Below are positions 28,422-37,588 of a stretch of DNA of 64,000 bases, in pieces (position 1 is the first letter of the stretch; each line of letters starts with the position of its first letter). The notes beneath the pieces are model-generated. The model had not been told where the DNA came from and did not search any database. It saw only the letters and a program-made list of their open reading frames with translations. This DNA is from Kordiimonas lipolytica (GTDB taxonomy: Bacteria; Pseudomonadota; Alphaproteobacteria; Sphingomonadales; Kordiimonadaceae): the NCBI RefSeq assembly GCF_001550065.1, contig NZ_LRUB01000028.1:72275-136274 (forward strand). Reading direction: 5' to 3'. Both the position numbers and the translations under genes were made by a program.

Positions 28422-29690
28422 TTATGCTGGCTGCCCTGCTTCGTCGCGCCGATCTGCATAAATCATCAAGGGACTCGACTTTCCTTCGACCACTTCACCA
28501 TTGATGACGATCTCTTCGACACCCTCAAGGCTCGGCAAGTCGAACATGGTATCAAGAAGCGTGTCTTCCATGATGGAACGAAGGCCTCGTGCGCCAGTCT
28601 TGCGCTCGATGGCTTTCTTGGCGACAGCAAAGAGTGCGTCTTCAGAGAAAGTCAGCTTCACATCTTCCATGTCAAACAGGCACTGATACTGCTTGAGAAG
28701 CGCATTCTTCGGTTCGGACAGGATTTGCACCAGCGCATCCTCATCCAGATCCTCAAGCGTGGCAATCACAGGCAGGCGACCAACAAATTCCGGGATCAGG
28801 CCAAACTTCAGCAGATCCTCTGGCTCTGTTTCCTTGAACAGTTCCCCCGCGCTACGATCATCAGGTGAATTCACCGTCGCACCAAACCCGATAGACTTGC
28901 CCTGCAGGCGGGTGGCAATCACTTTATCAAGACCGGCAAAGGCACCGCCACAGATAAACAGAATGTTTGTTGTGTCCACCTGCAGAAATTCCTGCTGTGG
29001 ATGCTTGCGGCCACCCTGTGGCGGTACGCTTGCAACCGTGCCTTCCATGATCTTCAGAAGGGCCTGCTGGACGCCTTCGCCCGACACATCACGCGTGATA
29101 GACGGGTTGTCAGACTTGCGGCTGATCTTGTCGACTTCGTCAATATAGACAATGCCGCGCTGTGCGCGTTCGACATTATAGTCAGCAGACTGCAGGAGTT
29201 TCAGGATAATGTTTTCAACGTCCTCGCCCACGTAACCAGCTTCAGTCAGCGTGGTGGCATCAGCCATGGTGAATGGCACATCAAGAATGCGGGCCAGTGT
29301 CTGGGCCAGAAGCGTCTTACCGCAACCGGTCGGACCAACCAGCAGAATATTCGACTTGGCCAGTTCAACTTCAGGAGCGTTGGAATTCGCATGATTGAGG
29401 CGCTTATAGTGGTTGTGTACGGCGACCGAAAGCACCTTCTTTGCAGAGCCCTGGCCGATCACGTAATCGTTGAGCACCTCAAGAATCTCAAGCGGTGAAG
29501 GCACGCCGTCCGTACCCTTGGAAAGCGCACTTTTGCTCTCTTCCTTGATGATGTCGTTACACAGCTCTACGCACTCATCGCAAATAAAGACCGTAGGCCC
29601 CGCGATAAGCTTTCTGACCTCGTGCTGGCTCTTGCCGCAAAAGGAACAATAGAGCGTGTTTTTCGAATCGCTGTTACTCAAATCTGTCAC
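28422..29690 (-). CDS. clpX: ATP-dependent Clp protease ATP-binding subunit ClpX
   Basis: AAA+ unfoldase that feeds ClpP, 422 residues. The zinc-binding domain is [13 protein letters not shown] with ICDECVELC. The AAA+ domain has Walker [17 protein letters not shown], Walker [10 protein letters not shown], the ClpP-contacting IGF loop (KSIGFGATV) and sensor 2 [13 protein letters not shown]. The likely start is a GTG ([15 protein letters not shown]), which gives the usual family length. The longer frame adds 21 residues without homology. Confidence 0.97.
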   Translation of the reverse strand: MTDLSNSDSKNTLYCSFCGKSQHEVRKLIAGPTVFICDECVELCNDIIKEESKSALSKGTDGVPSPLEILEVLNDYVIGQGSAKKVLSVAVHNHYKRLNHANSNAPEVELAKSNILLVGPTGCGKTLLAQTLARILDVPFTMADATTLTEAGYVGEDVENIILKLLQSADYNVERAQRGIVYIDEVDKISRKSDNPSITRDVSGEGVQQALLKIMEGTVASVPPQGGRKHPQQEFLQVDTTNILFICGGAFAGLDKVIATRLQGKSIGFGATVNSPDDRSAGELFKETEPEDLLKFGLIPEFVGRLPVIATLEDLDEDALVQILSEPKNALLKQYQCLFDMEDVKLTFSEDALFAVAKKAIERKTGARGLRSIMEDTLLDTMFDLPSLEGVEEIVINGEVVEGKSSPLMIYADRRDEAGQPA

Positions 29691-29780
29691 CGCTATAAAC
29701 TCGTTTCTTACTATCGTAGACCGGTTAAAATGGCTCGTACACCCAAATTTCAAGAAATTTGCGGGATAATACGACCCTGC

Positions 29781-30410
29781 TTATTTCTCATCGGCCTCTT
29801 CGCGGCTGGTATACACATGATCGATCAAACCGAACTTCTTGGCTTCATTCGCATCCATGAAGTTGTCGCGATCCATCGCCGCTTCAATTTTGTCCAGCTT
29901 TTGGCCGGTATGTTTTACATATATATTATTCAATCGTTCACGAAGCTTTAAAATCTCGCGCGCCTGAATTTCTATATCCGCAGCCTGGCCGCGGGCCCCG
30001 CCCGATGGCTGGTGAATCATGATACGGGCGTTCGGAAGCGCGTAACGCATACCGGGTTCGCCTGCCGCCAGCAAGAGAGACCCCATCGAGCAAGCCTGAC
30101 CGATACAGATCGTCGCCACCTTCGGCTTGATATATTGCATCGTGTCATACATCGCGAGCCCGGAGGTCACGATGCCGCCCGGCGAATTGATATAGAAGGA
30201 AATATCCTTCTTTGGGTTTTCCGCCTCAAGGAACAGAAGTTGCGCAACGATCAGGCTAGAAATCTGGTCGTTCACTTCCCCCGTCAAAAAGATGATGCGC
30301 TCCTTGAGAAGCCGGGAATAAATATCATACGACCGTTCACCCCTGTTGGTTTGCTCCACAACCATGGGGACGAGAGCATCTCTGATAGGGTCCATCAAAT
30401 CATCGCGCAT
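29781..30410 (-). CDS. clpP: ATP-dependent Clp protease proteolytic subunit
   Basis: Serine protease that forms the degradation chamber for ClpX and ClpA, 209 residues. The nucleophile lies in [13 protein letters not shown], the histidine in [14 protein letters not shown] and the acid near [15 protein letters not shown]. The chosen ATG ([15 protein letters not shown]) has GGAG six bases upstream; a frame that begins earlier lacks this. It lies 90 bases upstream of clpX and downstream of the trigger factor gene. Confidence 0.97.
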   Translation of the reverse strand: MRDDLMDPIRDALVPMVVEQTNRGERSYDIYSRLLKERIIFLTGEVNDQISSLIVAQLLFLEAENPKKDISFYINSPGGIVTSGLAMYDTMQYIKPKVATICIGQACSMGSLLLAAGEPGMRYALPNARIMIHQPSGGARGQAADIEIQAREILKLRERLNNIYVKHTGQKLDKIEAAMDRDNFMDANEAKKFGLIDHVYTSREEADEK

Positions 30411-30593
30411 TAGGCACTCCAAATGTTGTACTGGGTGGCCCACGGACCTGCCTGAATATCTGACAGGCCGCATTTCAGGGCTTTTTGTTTCTATCTTTTG
30501 TGAAGCTGTAGCAAACCCAAGTCGGCTCGGGCAAGGAAATACGAAACACTTCCTGCAATTAGATAGGACTTCGGTAGATCAATTAAAGAGGGG

Positions 30594-30624
30594 TACAAAA
30601 AAAGGGGCCCGGAAGCCCCTTTTC
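30594..30624 (-). terminator. Terminator after the trigger factor gene
   Basis: AAAGGGGC and GCCCCTTT form a stem with a six-base loop, followed by a T run on the minus strand, 37 bases beyond the tig stop. It separates tig from clpP, so clpP needs its own promoter in 30411-30593. Confidence 0.75.
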
Positions 30625-30660
30625 TATCGGCACTGTATGCCGGTATTATTCATTATCAGC

Positions 30661-32223
30661 CTATTTCTTGGCAGCTGGCTTTTTCGCAGCAGCTTTCTTA
30701 GGCGCAGCCTTCTTTGCTGGAGCTTTTTTCGCTGCCGCTTTTTTAGGTTCGGCCTTCTTCTCTGCGTCGTCTTTTTTTGCGGCAGCCTTTTTAGGTGCAG
30801 CTTTCTTCGCAGGCGCTTTTTTCGCAGCAGCTTTCTTCTTAGGAGCAGCCTTCTTGCCCTTGGCAGGGTTGGCTTCTTCTTCGTCGATTGCGCGAACAGC
30901 AGCTTCCAGCTCGTCACGGGAAACTGTCTTTTCCGTCACGTCAGCCATTTCGAGAACGAAATCTACGACTTTCTCTTCAAAGATCGGAGCACGCAGCTGA
31001 GCGCGGGCTTCTTCGTTCTTCTGGTAGAATTCGAAGACCTGAGCTTCTTGACCCGGGAAGCGACGCGCTTCCTCGATGATCTTGCGGTTCACTTCTTCCT
31101 GGTTGACCTGGATGTTGTTTTTCACACCCAGTTCGGAAAGCAGCAGACCAAGGCGCACGCGGCGCTCTGCAATTGCACGGAACTCAGCAGCTTCTGCTTC
31201 GTCTTCGGGGCCTTCCTGGCCTTCGAAGTCTTCAGCCTTGGCTTCACCGCTCATCACGGCATCACGCTTGATCTGTTCCCAGATCTGGCGGAATTCCATG
31301 TCAACCATGCCGGCTGGCACATCAAAGCTGTATTCGTCAGCCAGCGCATCCAGCAGGCCACGCTTCATATGAGCGCGTGTCAGGCTGTTGTTGTCAGCTT
31401 CCAGTTGGCCTTTCACAGACTCTTTGAGAGACGCGAGGTCTTCAAAGCCCATGTTTTTGGCCATGTCTTCATCAACCTTGGCTTCAGCAGGCTTGCGGAC
31501 TTCTTTCACCGTTACGGCGAACTCAGCTTCTTTGCCGGCAAGGTCATCCGCCTGATACTGCTCAGGGAAGGTAACTTTTACGGTCTTCTCGTCGCCTGCT
31601 TTGGAACCAATCAGTTGGTCTTCAAAGCCTGGGATAAACATGCCGGAGCCCAGCTCAAGCTGGAAGTCTTCGCCCTTACCGCCGTCGAATTCAACACCGT
31701 CGATGGAACCAACATAGTCGATCAGGACAGCGTCGCCTTCAGCAGCCTTGGTGGTTTTCGCAGCTTTCTTGAAAGTCTTCTGTTGGGCAGCGATCTTCTC
31801 GCAGAATTCTTCAACTGTTTTGTCGTCAACTTCTGCAACCCAACGCTCAAGCGCTGGCGCTTTAAAGTCGTCGACAGAAATTTCAGGAAGAATCTCAACC
31901 TTCAGCGTGTACTCAAGGTCCTTACCGTCTTCATATTCGTCCATGTCCACTTCTGGACGGGTCGCCGGGCGGATATTCTTGTCTTCAAAGAGCTTGGCAG
32001 ACGTTTCCTGCATGGTCTCGGAGAGAACCTGCCCTTTAGCGCGCTCACCATGCATACGCTTCAGAAGCGACAGTGGAGCTTTACCAGGGCGGAAACCCTT
32101 GATTTTTGCAGTGGCACGGAATTCGTCCAGGATCGCGTCCAAACGGTCGTCCAGCTCTTTCGCTGCCACGACAATCTTATACTCGCGCTTCAGTCCTTCA
32201 TTCAGCAGTTCTTCGATCTGCAT
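30661..32223 (-). CDS. tig: Trigger factor with a C-terminal Lys/Ala-rich extension
   Basis: Ribosome-bound chaperone with peptidyl-prolyl isomerase activity. The N-terminal ribosome-binding domain has the signature GFRPGKAPLSLLKRM. A central FKBP-like domain (GDAVLIDYVGSIDGVEFDGGKGEDFQLELGSGMFIPGFEDQL) and the helical chaperone domain follow. The canonical protein ends near residue 450. Here about 70 residues follow, made of KKAAPKK, AAAKK and APAKK units, including two copies of a 20-residue block. This tail resembles histone H1. The gene starts 49 bases after tRNA-Leu and leads the clpP-clpX-lon block. Confidence 0.96.
   Translation of the reverse strand: MQIEELLNEGLKREYKIVVAAKELDDRLDAILDEFRATAKIKGFRPGKAPLSLLKRMHGERAKGQVLSETMQETSAKLFEDKNIRPATRPEVDMDEYEDGKDLEYTLKVEILPEISVDDFKAPALERWVAEVDDKTVEEFCEKIAAQQKTFKKAAKTTKAAEGDAVLIDYVGSIDGVEFDGGKGEDFQLELGSGMFIPGFEDQLIGSKAGDEKTVKVTFPEQYQADDLAGKEAEFAVTVKEVRKPAEAKVDEDMAKNMGFEDLASLKESVKGQLEADNNSLTRAHMKRGLLDALADEYSFDVPAGMVDMEFRQIWEQIKRDAVMSGEAKAEDFEGQEGPEDEAEAAEFRAIAERRVRLGLLLSELGVKNNIQVNQEEVNRKIIEEARRFPGQEAQVFEFYQKNEEARAQLRAPIFEEKVVDFVLEMADVTEKTVSRDELEAAVRAIDEEEANPAKGKKAAPKKKAAAKKAPAKKAAPKKAAAKKDDAEKKAEPKKAAAKKAPAKKAAPKKAAAKKPAAKK
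30664..30873 (-). repeat. Internal Lys/Ala repeat region of tig
   Basis: Codons 451-520 of tig encode a low-complexity tail. The block AAAKKAPAKKAAPKKAAAKK occurs twice, separated by DDAEKKAEPKK, and is repeated at the DNA level with synonymous changes. Expansion by slippage or unequal recombination is likely. Confidence 0.85.
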
Positions 32224-32272
32224 GGGTCTTCCAACTCTCTTTTTCTTTTACCAAACAGGGTTTTCCGGAAGG

Positions 32273-32357
32273 TGGTGCGGGCGGAGGGACTTGAACCCCC
32301 ACGTCCGAAGACACCAGAACCTAAATCTGGCGCGTCTACCAATTTCGCCACGCCCGC
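32273..32357 (-). tRNA. tRNA-Leu (TAG)
   Basis: The 85-base type II tRNA has acceptor GCGGGCG/CGCCCGC, a long variable arm (TGTCTTCGGACG) and encoded CCA. The anticodon stem CCAGA/TCTGG surrounds the loop TTTAGGT (anticodon TAG). It lies upstream of tig on the same strand with no terminator visible between them. Confidence 0.95.
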
Positions 32358-32489
32358 GTTACCTTCGGAAACACTAGAAAAACCGCGCGGCGCGCGACCT
32401 GTCCGGTTTCATTAAAACGTGAATTTGACGGGCTTATAACAGGCGCACTGCGGAGTACAAGTATTTTTGTACTTCGAGCCCAATTTTTC

Positions 32490-33983
32490 CTAGAGCAAAA
32501 CTTGCGGCAAAGTCCTGACAAGGTCTGAAGCAATCAGCCCCCTGCCCGCTTTCATTGCGGCCTCGCCATGTAGCCAGACACCGGCTGAAGCAGCCTCAAA
32601 CGGTGGCATGCCTTGTGCCATCAATCCGGCAATCACGCCGGAAAGCACATCCCCGGTGCCCGCGACCGACAACCAAGCCGGCGCATTCGCGGCAATTGAA
32701 ACCCGCCCATCAGGTGCGGCTACAATGGTAGACACACCCTTCAGCACAATCAGGCATTTTGATGAAACAGCTGCTGATCTGGCTGCGGATATCTTGTTGG
32801 CTTCTTTCGACAGCCCAGGGAACAGGCGCGCAAATTCGCCCTCGTGGGGGGTTAGCACCACGTCGTCTGTCCCTTCCTGCGCGAATATATCCAGCCGCCC
32901 TACAAGGCTCGTCAACGCATCAGCGTCCAGCACCATTGCCTTGTCGCGGCGGGCTACATCATGAACAAGCTCAGCAGTTTTCTCCCCAACCCCGGCACCC
33001 GGCCCAAGCAATATGGTGTTAATGCGGGTATCGGCCATGATCCCCAGGAAACCAAACGCACTGTCGAAGCGTCGCACCATGACATCAGTCAGTGCTGTCG
33101 CCTGAATACTATATGTTTCGCTTGGGGCAGCCAGCGTTACCAGCCCGGCCCCCACTCTCAAACCAGCCGTTGCCGCCAACCGGCAGGCGCCCAATGTCGG
33201 TTCTTTGCCGCCCAGCACCAGCAGGTGGCCCCGACGATACTTATGCGTCTCAGGCCCGGGAAACGGGTAATGTCCGCCCCAAAGCGAAGGCGTGTTTTCA
33301 AAGAGCGTTGGTTTGATCTCTTCAAAGCAGCGGCTCGAAATACCGATATCAACAGCGTGGATGTGCTCCACACCGCCACATAGGAAACGTCCGGGTGCTA
33401 CCAAGTGCCCAGGCTTTCTGGTGAAGAATGTCACCGTCATATCGGCCTGAAAGCATGGCCCGGTGGGCAAGCCCGAATCGCCGTCCAAACCGCTTGGGAT
33501 ATCCACTGCGACGCGGAACGCATCTAATTCGTTCACAGCTTCGATTAAATCGGCAATGTCGCCCTCAATGGCTCGGGTCAGCCCGGTACCAAAAAGGGCG
33601 TCCACTATGACCGTCGCCCCGTTCAGGCGAGCAAGGTCAATGGGGCCAACACCCCCCTGCCAACGCCGCGCCATGATGGCTGCGTCACCTTTCAACTCAC
33701 GTGTCTCAACCGACATCATCACCCGAACGGGATAGCCCCATTCTTCCAGATAGCGCGCCGCAACGAAGCCATCGCCGCCATTGTTGCCGGGGCCGCAAAG
33801 GATCAATATCTCACCACCCGCCTCAAGCGGTGTGCCAATATAATCAACGATCACTTCGGCAACAGCCTTGCCGGCAGCCTCCATCAATGTGAGGCCGTTT
33901 GTACCGTTTTTCAGAGCCCATGCATCAGCCTGCCTGGACTCTTCCGGCGTCAAAAGGATGTGGGTGTTGCCACTGGTCTGCAC
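32490..33983 (-). CDS. nnr: Bifunctional NAD(P)H-hydrate repair enzyme (epimerase/dehydratase)
   Basis: Repairs hydrated NADH and NADPH. The 497-residue protein fuses two domains. The N-terminal epimerase (YjeF_N) has LMEAAGKAVAE, ILCGPGNNGGDGFVAARYL and VDIPSGLDGDSG. The C-terminal ADP/ATP-dependent dehydratase (carbohydrate-kinase fold) has HKYRRGHLLVLGG, VLTPHEGEFARLF and the GTGDVLSGVIAGL nucleotide loop. In some alphaproteobacteria this gene sits beside glnB, as here (about 440 bases away on the other strand). Confidence 0.96.
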   Translation of the reverse strand: MQTSGNTHILLTPEESRQADAWALKNGTNGLTLMEAAGKAVAEVIVDYIGTPLEAGGEILILCGPGNNGGDGFVAARYLEEWGYPVRVMMSVETRELKGDAAIMARRWQGGVGPIDLARLNGATVIVDALFGTGLTRAIEGDIADLIEAVNELDAFRVAVDIPSGLDGDSGLPTGPCFQADMTVTFFTRKPGHLVAPGRFLCGGVEHIHAVDIGISSRCFEEIKPTLFENTPSLWGGHYPFPGPETHKYRRGHLLVLGGKEPTLGACRLAATAGLRVGAGLVTLAAPSETYSIQATALTDVMVRRFDSAFGFLGIMADTRINTILLGPGAGVGEKTAELVHDVARRDKAMVLDADALTSLVGRLDIFAQEGTDDVVLTPHEGEFARLFPGLSKEANKISAARSAAVSSKCLIVLKGVSTIVAAPDGRVSIAANAPAWLSVAGTGDVLSGVIAGLMAQGMPPFEAASAGVWLHGEAAMKAGRGLIASDLVRTLPQVLL

Positions 33984-34024
33984 TGTCTTAAGCTCCCCCT
34001 CAGGAATCGACGCAGTGTAGCAAA

Positions 34025-34048
34025 AGAAAAAAGCCCCGGAAGGGGCTT
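34025..34048 (-). terminator. Terminator after tRNA-His
   Basis: AAGCCCC and GGGGCTT pair around a four-base loop, with six T on the minus strand. It lies 20 bases beyond the tRNA 3' end and 41 bases before the nnr start. Confidence 0.75.
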
Positions 34049-34067
34049 ATTCAAAAAAACTTCAGAG

Positions 34068-34145
34068 TGGGGCGAGTGACCGGATTTGAACCGGCGACAT
34101 CCAGTACCACAAACTGGCGCTCTAACCAACTGAGCTACACCCGCC
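34068..34145 (-). tRNA. tRNA-His (GTG)
   Basis: The cloverleaf has acceptor GCGGGTG/CACTCGC. The anticodon stem CCAGT/ACTGG surrounds the loop TTGTGGT (anticodon GTG). CCA is encoded. The extra 5' G (position -1, base 34145) opposite discriminator C73 is the histidine-specific identity element and is included in the span. Confidence 0.96.
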
Positions 34146-34268
34146 ATCTCTGAATGTGGCGCTTGTTTATGCGCAAGACTTCAAGTCGTCAAGTCCGAAG
34201 TTTGCCATTTTTTTTGCCCCCTTACAAATTCATGTTTTTCCGACCTTTCCGAATAGTGACCAAAGCTC

Positions 34269-34292
34269 GTGCAATTGCACAATAATTAGGCA
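34269..34292 (+). promoter_or_regulatory. Possible NtrC-type activator site upstream of glnB
   Basis: GTGCAATTGCAC is a perfect 12-base palindrome. It overlaps a looser TGCAC-N9-GGCA arrangement resembling the NtrC site TGCAC-N5-GGTGCA. It is about 90 bases upstream of the sigma-54-type promoter, a usual distance for an enhancer. Only half-sites match, so confidence is low. Confidence 0.25.
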
Positions 34293-34329
34293 CTCCAGCG
34301 CACAAAGAACGGTCAACCCTTTTGACTGA

Positions 34330-34758
<429 letters not shown>

Positions 34759-34847
34759 GCACAGGCCGCCCTGCTCCGCAGCGCAGCCAAACATTCATCC
34801 GGGCGGGAACCCCGGAACATACACAGTCGTTTAATTCGAAGGGAAAA

Positions 34848-36278
34848 ATGGAAATGTCCAATTATACCGATCTGAGTGTTGAAGACTTTCTCGCTCTGGT
34901 AAAAGAGAAAGGCGCAGAATGGATCGATCTGCGTTTTACGGACCCAAAAGGCAAATGGCAGCACCTTACCATGGCTGCAGATGTTGTTGACGAAGACATG
35001 ATCAGCGAAGGCTTCATGTTCGACGGCTCCTCTATTTCTGGTTGGAAAGCGATCAACGAGTCCGACATGATCCTGAAGCCGGACCTTTCCCGTGTTACCT
35101 TCGACCCATTTACGGCCGACGTAACAGCGATTGTCTTCTGTGACATTCTTGAGCCTGCAACTGGCCAGCCTTACGACCGTGACCCACGCTCGATCGCCAA
35201 AAAGGCGGAAGCCTATGTGAAGTTCGCGGGCGTTGGCGACACAGCGTTCTTTGGCCCAGAGCCAGAGTTCTTCGTTTTCGACGACGTAAAGTTCAACAGC
35301 GGCTACCGTGGTGCCATGTATTCCATCGATGATGTCGAAGGCCCCTACAACAGCGACAAGGCTTTCGAAGAAGGCAACTATGGTCACCGCCCAGCCGTAA
35401 AAGGCGGCTACTTCCCAGTGGCGCCGGTTGACAGCTGTGTCGACCTCCGCGGCGAAATGGTAAAAGTTGCCAAGGAAATGGGCCTGAAAATGGACAAGCA
35501 CCACCACGAAGTGGCCGCTTCCCAGCACGAACTCGGCATGATGTTCTCCACTCTTGTGGACACAGCCGACAACGTACAGGTTTACAAGTATGCGGTGCAC
35601 CAGGTTGCGCACACTTACGGCAAGACCGCGACCTTCATGCCAAAGCCGGTTGCTCAGGACAACGGCTCGGGTATGCACGTGCACCAGTCCATCTGGAAAG
35701 ACGGCAAACCGCTGTTCGCAGGCTCTGGTTACGCGGACCTGTCTGAAACCGCTCTCTATTATATCGGCGGTATCATCAAGCATGCCAAGGCGATCAACGC
35801 CTTCTCAAACCCGTCCACCAACAGCTACAAGCGTCTGGTGCCAGGCTTTGAGGCACCTGTTCTCCTGGCTTACTCAGCACGCAACCGTTCGGCGTCCTGT
35901 CGTATTCCATACGGCACCAGCCCGAAAGCCAAGCGTGTTGAAATCCGCTTCCCTGATGCGACTGCAAACCCATACCTTGCGTTCGCAGCCATGCTGATGG
36001 CTGGCCTTGACGGTATCGAGAACAAAATTCACCCAGGCGATGCAATGGATAAAGACCTTTATGCACTGCCTGCGGAAGAACTGCTCGGCGTTCCAACAGT
36101 TGCAAGCTCGCTTCGCGAAGCCCTGGAAGCTCTCAATAACGACCGCGAGTTCCTCAAAAAGGGCGATGTGTTCACCGATGACCAGATCAGCGCTTACATT
36201 GAGCTGAAGATGGAAGAAGTGAACCGTCTTGAGCTGGCGCCACATCCGGTTGAATTCGAGATGTACTACAGCTCGTAA
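34848..36278 (+). CDS. glnA: Type I glutamine synthetase
   Basis: Makes glutamine from glutamate, ammonia and ATP. The 476-residue dodecameric type has [13 protein letters not shown], the ATP/metal region [27 protein letters not shown] and [16 protein letters not shown]. It also has [11 protein letters not shown] and the adenylylation site KDLYALP (tyrosine near residue 400). A second ATG two codons in (MSNY) is an equal start candidate because the GAAGGG ribosome-binding site fits either. Regulation by PII and adenylylation is expected. Confidence 0.98.
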   Translation: MEMSNYTDLSVEDFLALVKEKGAEWIDLRFTDPKGKWQHLTMAADVVDEDMISEGFMFDGSSISGWKAINESDMILKPDLSRVTFDPFTADVTAIVFCDILEPATGQPYDRDPRSIAKKAEAYVKFAGVGDTAFFGPEPEFFVFDDVKFNSGYRGAMYSIDDVEGPYNSDKAFEEGNYGHRPAVKGGYFPVAPVDSCVDLRGEMVKVAKEMGLKMDKHHHEVAASQHELGMMFSTLVDTADNVQVYKYAVHQVAHTYGKTATFMPKPVAQDNGSGMHVHQSIWKDGKPLFAGSGYADLSETALYYIGGIIKHAKAINAFSNPSTNSYKRLVPGFEAPVLLAYSARNRSASCRIPYGTSPKAKRVEIRFPDATANPYLAFAAMLMAGLDGIENKIHPGDAMDKDLYALPAEELLGVPTVASSLREALEALNNDREFLKKGDVFTDDQISAYIELKMEEVNRLELAPHPVEFEMYYSS

Positions 36279-36300
36279 TTCCAAAGACAAATATGTTGGA

Positions 36301-36327
36301 AAAGGGGGCCTAAGCGCCCCCTTTTTT
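36301..36327 (+). terminator. Terminator after glnA
   Basis: AAAGGGGGC and GCCCCCTTT pair with a six-base loop and end in six T, 22 bases beyond the glnA stop. Confidence 0.9.
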
Positions 36328-36450
36328 GTTGTGCGCCGAATATTTTTATAGATTTGTAGTTGTTTACGTTTTAACAACCCGGTGCCTTTAAGGTCGGTCG
36401 TAAGCCAACTCGTGTTTTCATCGCGCAAGGAAAAATCAGGCAGCCATCCG

Positions 36451-36987
36451 ATGCAAATTGAATACACCAAAGAACAAACGGCCCTTCGCCCGCTTCTCGC
36501 AAGCGCAAACATCCATCCTGAAACCTTTCTGGCCACGGACTATCTCAATCACTACAACGAGATTGTCATGCTTCTGGAAATGGTACCGGATATGCCTGAG
36601 CTGGCTGAAGATGCTTTTGACTGGGCACCAAAGAGCTATATCCAGCATTTTGAAGACAGTGGCTTTCAGGCAAAAGACCTCGCCATAGAAGCCTATGATA
36701 TGGCTCCCGAAGTACTCAAAGCCCCCTTTGAGGGCATTTGCGCAGAATTGGACTCCCTGATCACATCAACCCTGAACGGGCTTAAGGCCACAAATGTTGT
36801 GGAACGCGGCTTTACACCGCAAGCTCAACAGCTTATCCGCATGCGAATTGAAGCTGTTCAGGAACTGTTGATGAAATTGAACCAAATTATCCACGGGAAA
36901 TGGGTCGCGGAAGACCAGCCTGATGTCGAAGAAAAAACCGACGAAAGCGCTCAGACGCAGGAAGATATCGACAAGCTGTTCGATTAG
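36451..36987 (+). CDS. Helical hypothetical protein with a C-terminal QEDIDKLFD motif
   Basis: I do not recognise the family. The 178-residue protein from the ATG (MQIEYTKEQ) is acidic and almost wholly helical by composition. It has NHYNEIVMLLEMVPDMPEL, a weakly conserved middle, a helix with QAQQLIRMRIEAVQELLMKLNQ, an acidic linker and the C-terminus TQEDIDKLFD. The last segment resembles the SQxEIDxLL/F peptide known at the N-terminus of FliM, which binds CheY. A GTG 69 bases upstream could extend it, but that part looks non-coding. No signal peptide or membrane helix. It stands alone after the glnA terminator. Confidence 0.75.
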   Translation: MQIEYTKEQTALRPLLASANIHPETFLATDYLNHYNEIVMLLEMVPDMPELAEDAFDWAPKSYIQHFEDSGFQAKDLAIEAYDMAPEVLKAPFEGICAELDSLITSTLNGLKATNVVERGFTPQAQQLIRMRIEAVQELLMKLNQIIHGKWVAEDQPDVEEKTDESAQTQEDIDKLFD

Positions 36988-37113
36988 GTCGACTATCAAA
37001 ACTGACGGCAATCGGCTACGCGTCACTTCGCTGCGCCTTCACCACCAATTCAACAAAAGCTGTTGCTAACCCCCAAGCTCAAGGGGCAACCAAGGCAATT
37101 CAAACGCTGCGCG

Positions 37114-37377
37114 TCACGCCGCTGGTTTGAAATCCTCACCATCTTGCAGCACAGCGATAGAGACGATTTTCTTCAAGTCTGGTCGCCCCTCCCTTGCCAA
37201 ACTGACAAGAGGATAGCTGCTTGACCCTACTTTGCTAATCCGCTCAACCACCCAAACGGATGCGCGGCTATGCTGGTGCTGAAAACGATCACCGATCGTC
37301 ACCTCAGACAGTGATTCTCCGGTCGGTGCCGGGCTAAACATCCAATTAAACAAGCCTTTTCGACTTTGACTGGCCAT
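37114..37377 (-). CDS. Small conserved-looking hypothetical protein
   Basis: An 87-residue basic protein from the ATG (MASQSRKGLFNWMF) with GGAGAG upstream. The core IGDRFQHQHSRASVWVVERISKVGSSSYPLVSLAREGRPDLKKIVSIAVLQDG has the strand-rich look of small alphaproteobacterial proteins of unknown function with a VWVVERI segment. I cannot name a family. It converges with the preceding hypothetical and is divergent from parE, 212 bases away. Confidence 0.6.
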   Translation of the reverse strand: MASQSRKGLFNWMFSPAPTGESLSEVTIGDRFQHQHSRASVWVVERISKVGSSSYPLVSLAREGRPDLKKIVSIAVLQDGEDFKPAA

Positions 37378-37588
37378 TCGCTCTCTCCAAAAGGCACACA
37401 TGCACCCATAAAAGGTACCAACAAGGCCTTAAATAAGTTTTAAGCCAGTATGAAACTTACAAGAAGAAAACAGAAATGCCCACTATATTTTCTAATTTTT
37501 GTGAAAATTAGCACAATATGTTGTATCGCTTGACGCCGCGTCATCCCTGGTTTACGCCGTTATCTGGACCAGTTTATAGGGTGGGGTT

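Noticed and set aside
30664..30873. Repeats in tig read as a CRISPR or intergenic repeat array
   Set aside because: The repeats are in frame, encode Lys/Ala units and vary at synonymous positions, so they are coding.
30346..32415. Plus-strand open frame of 689 codons opposite tig and clpP
   Set aside because: It is antisense to two certain genes and its phenylalanine/serine-rich product is the complement of Lys/Glu-rich coding. No motif and no conserved start.
32454..32473. AGTACAA-N6-TTGTACT hairpin after nnr as a terminator
   Set aside because: A symmetrical stem is present but no T run follows on the minus strand; it may be a weak stem or nothing.
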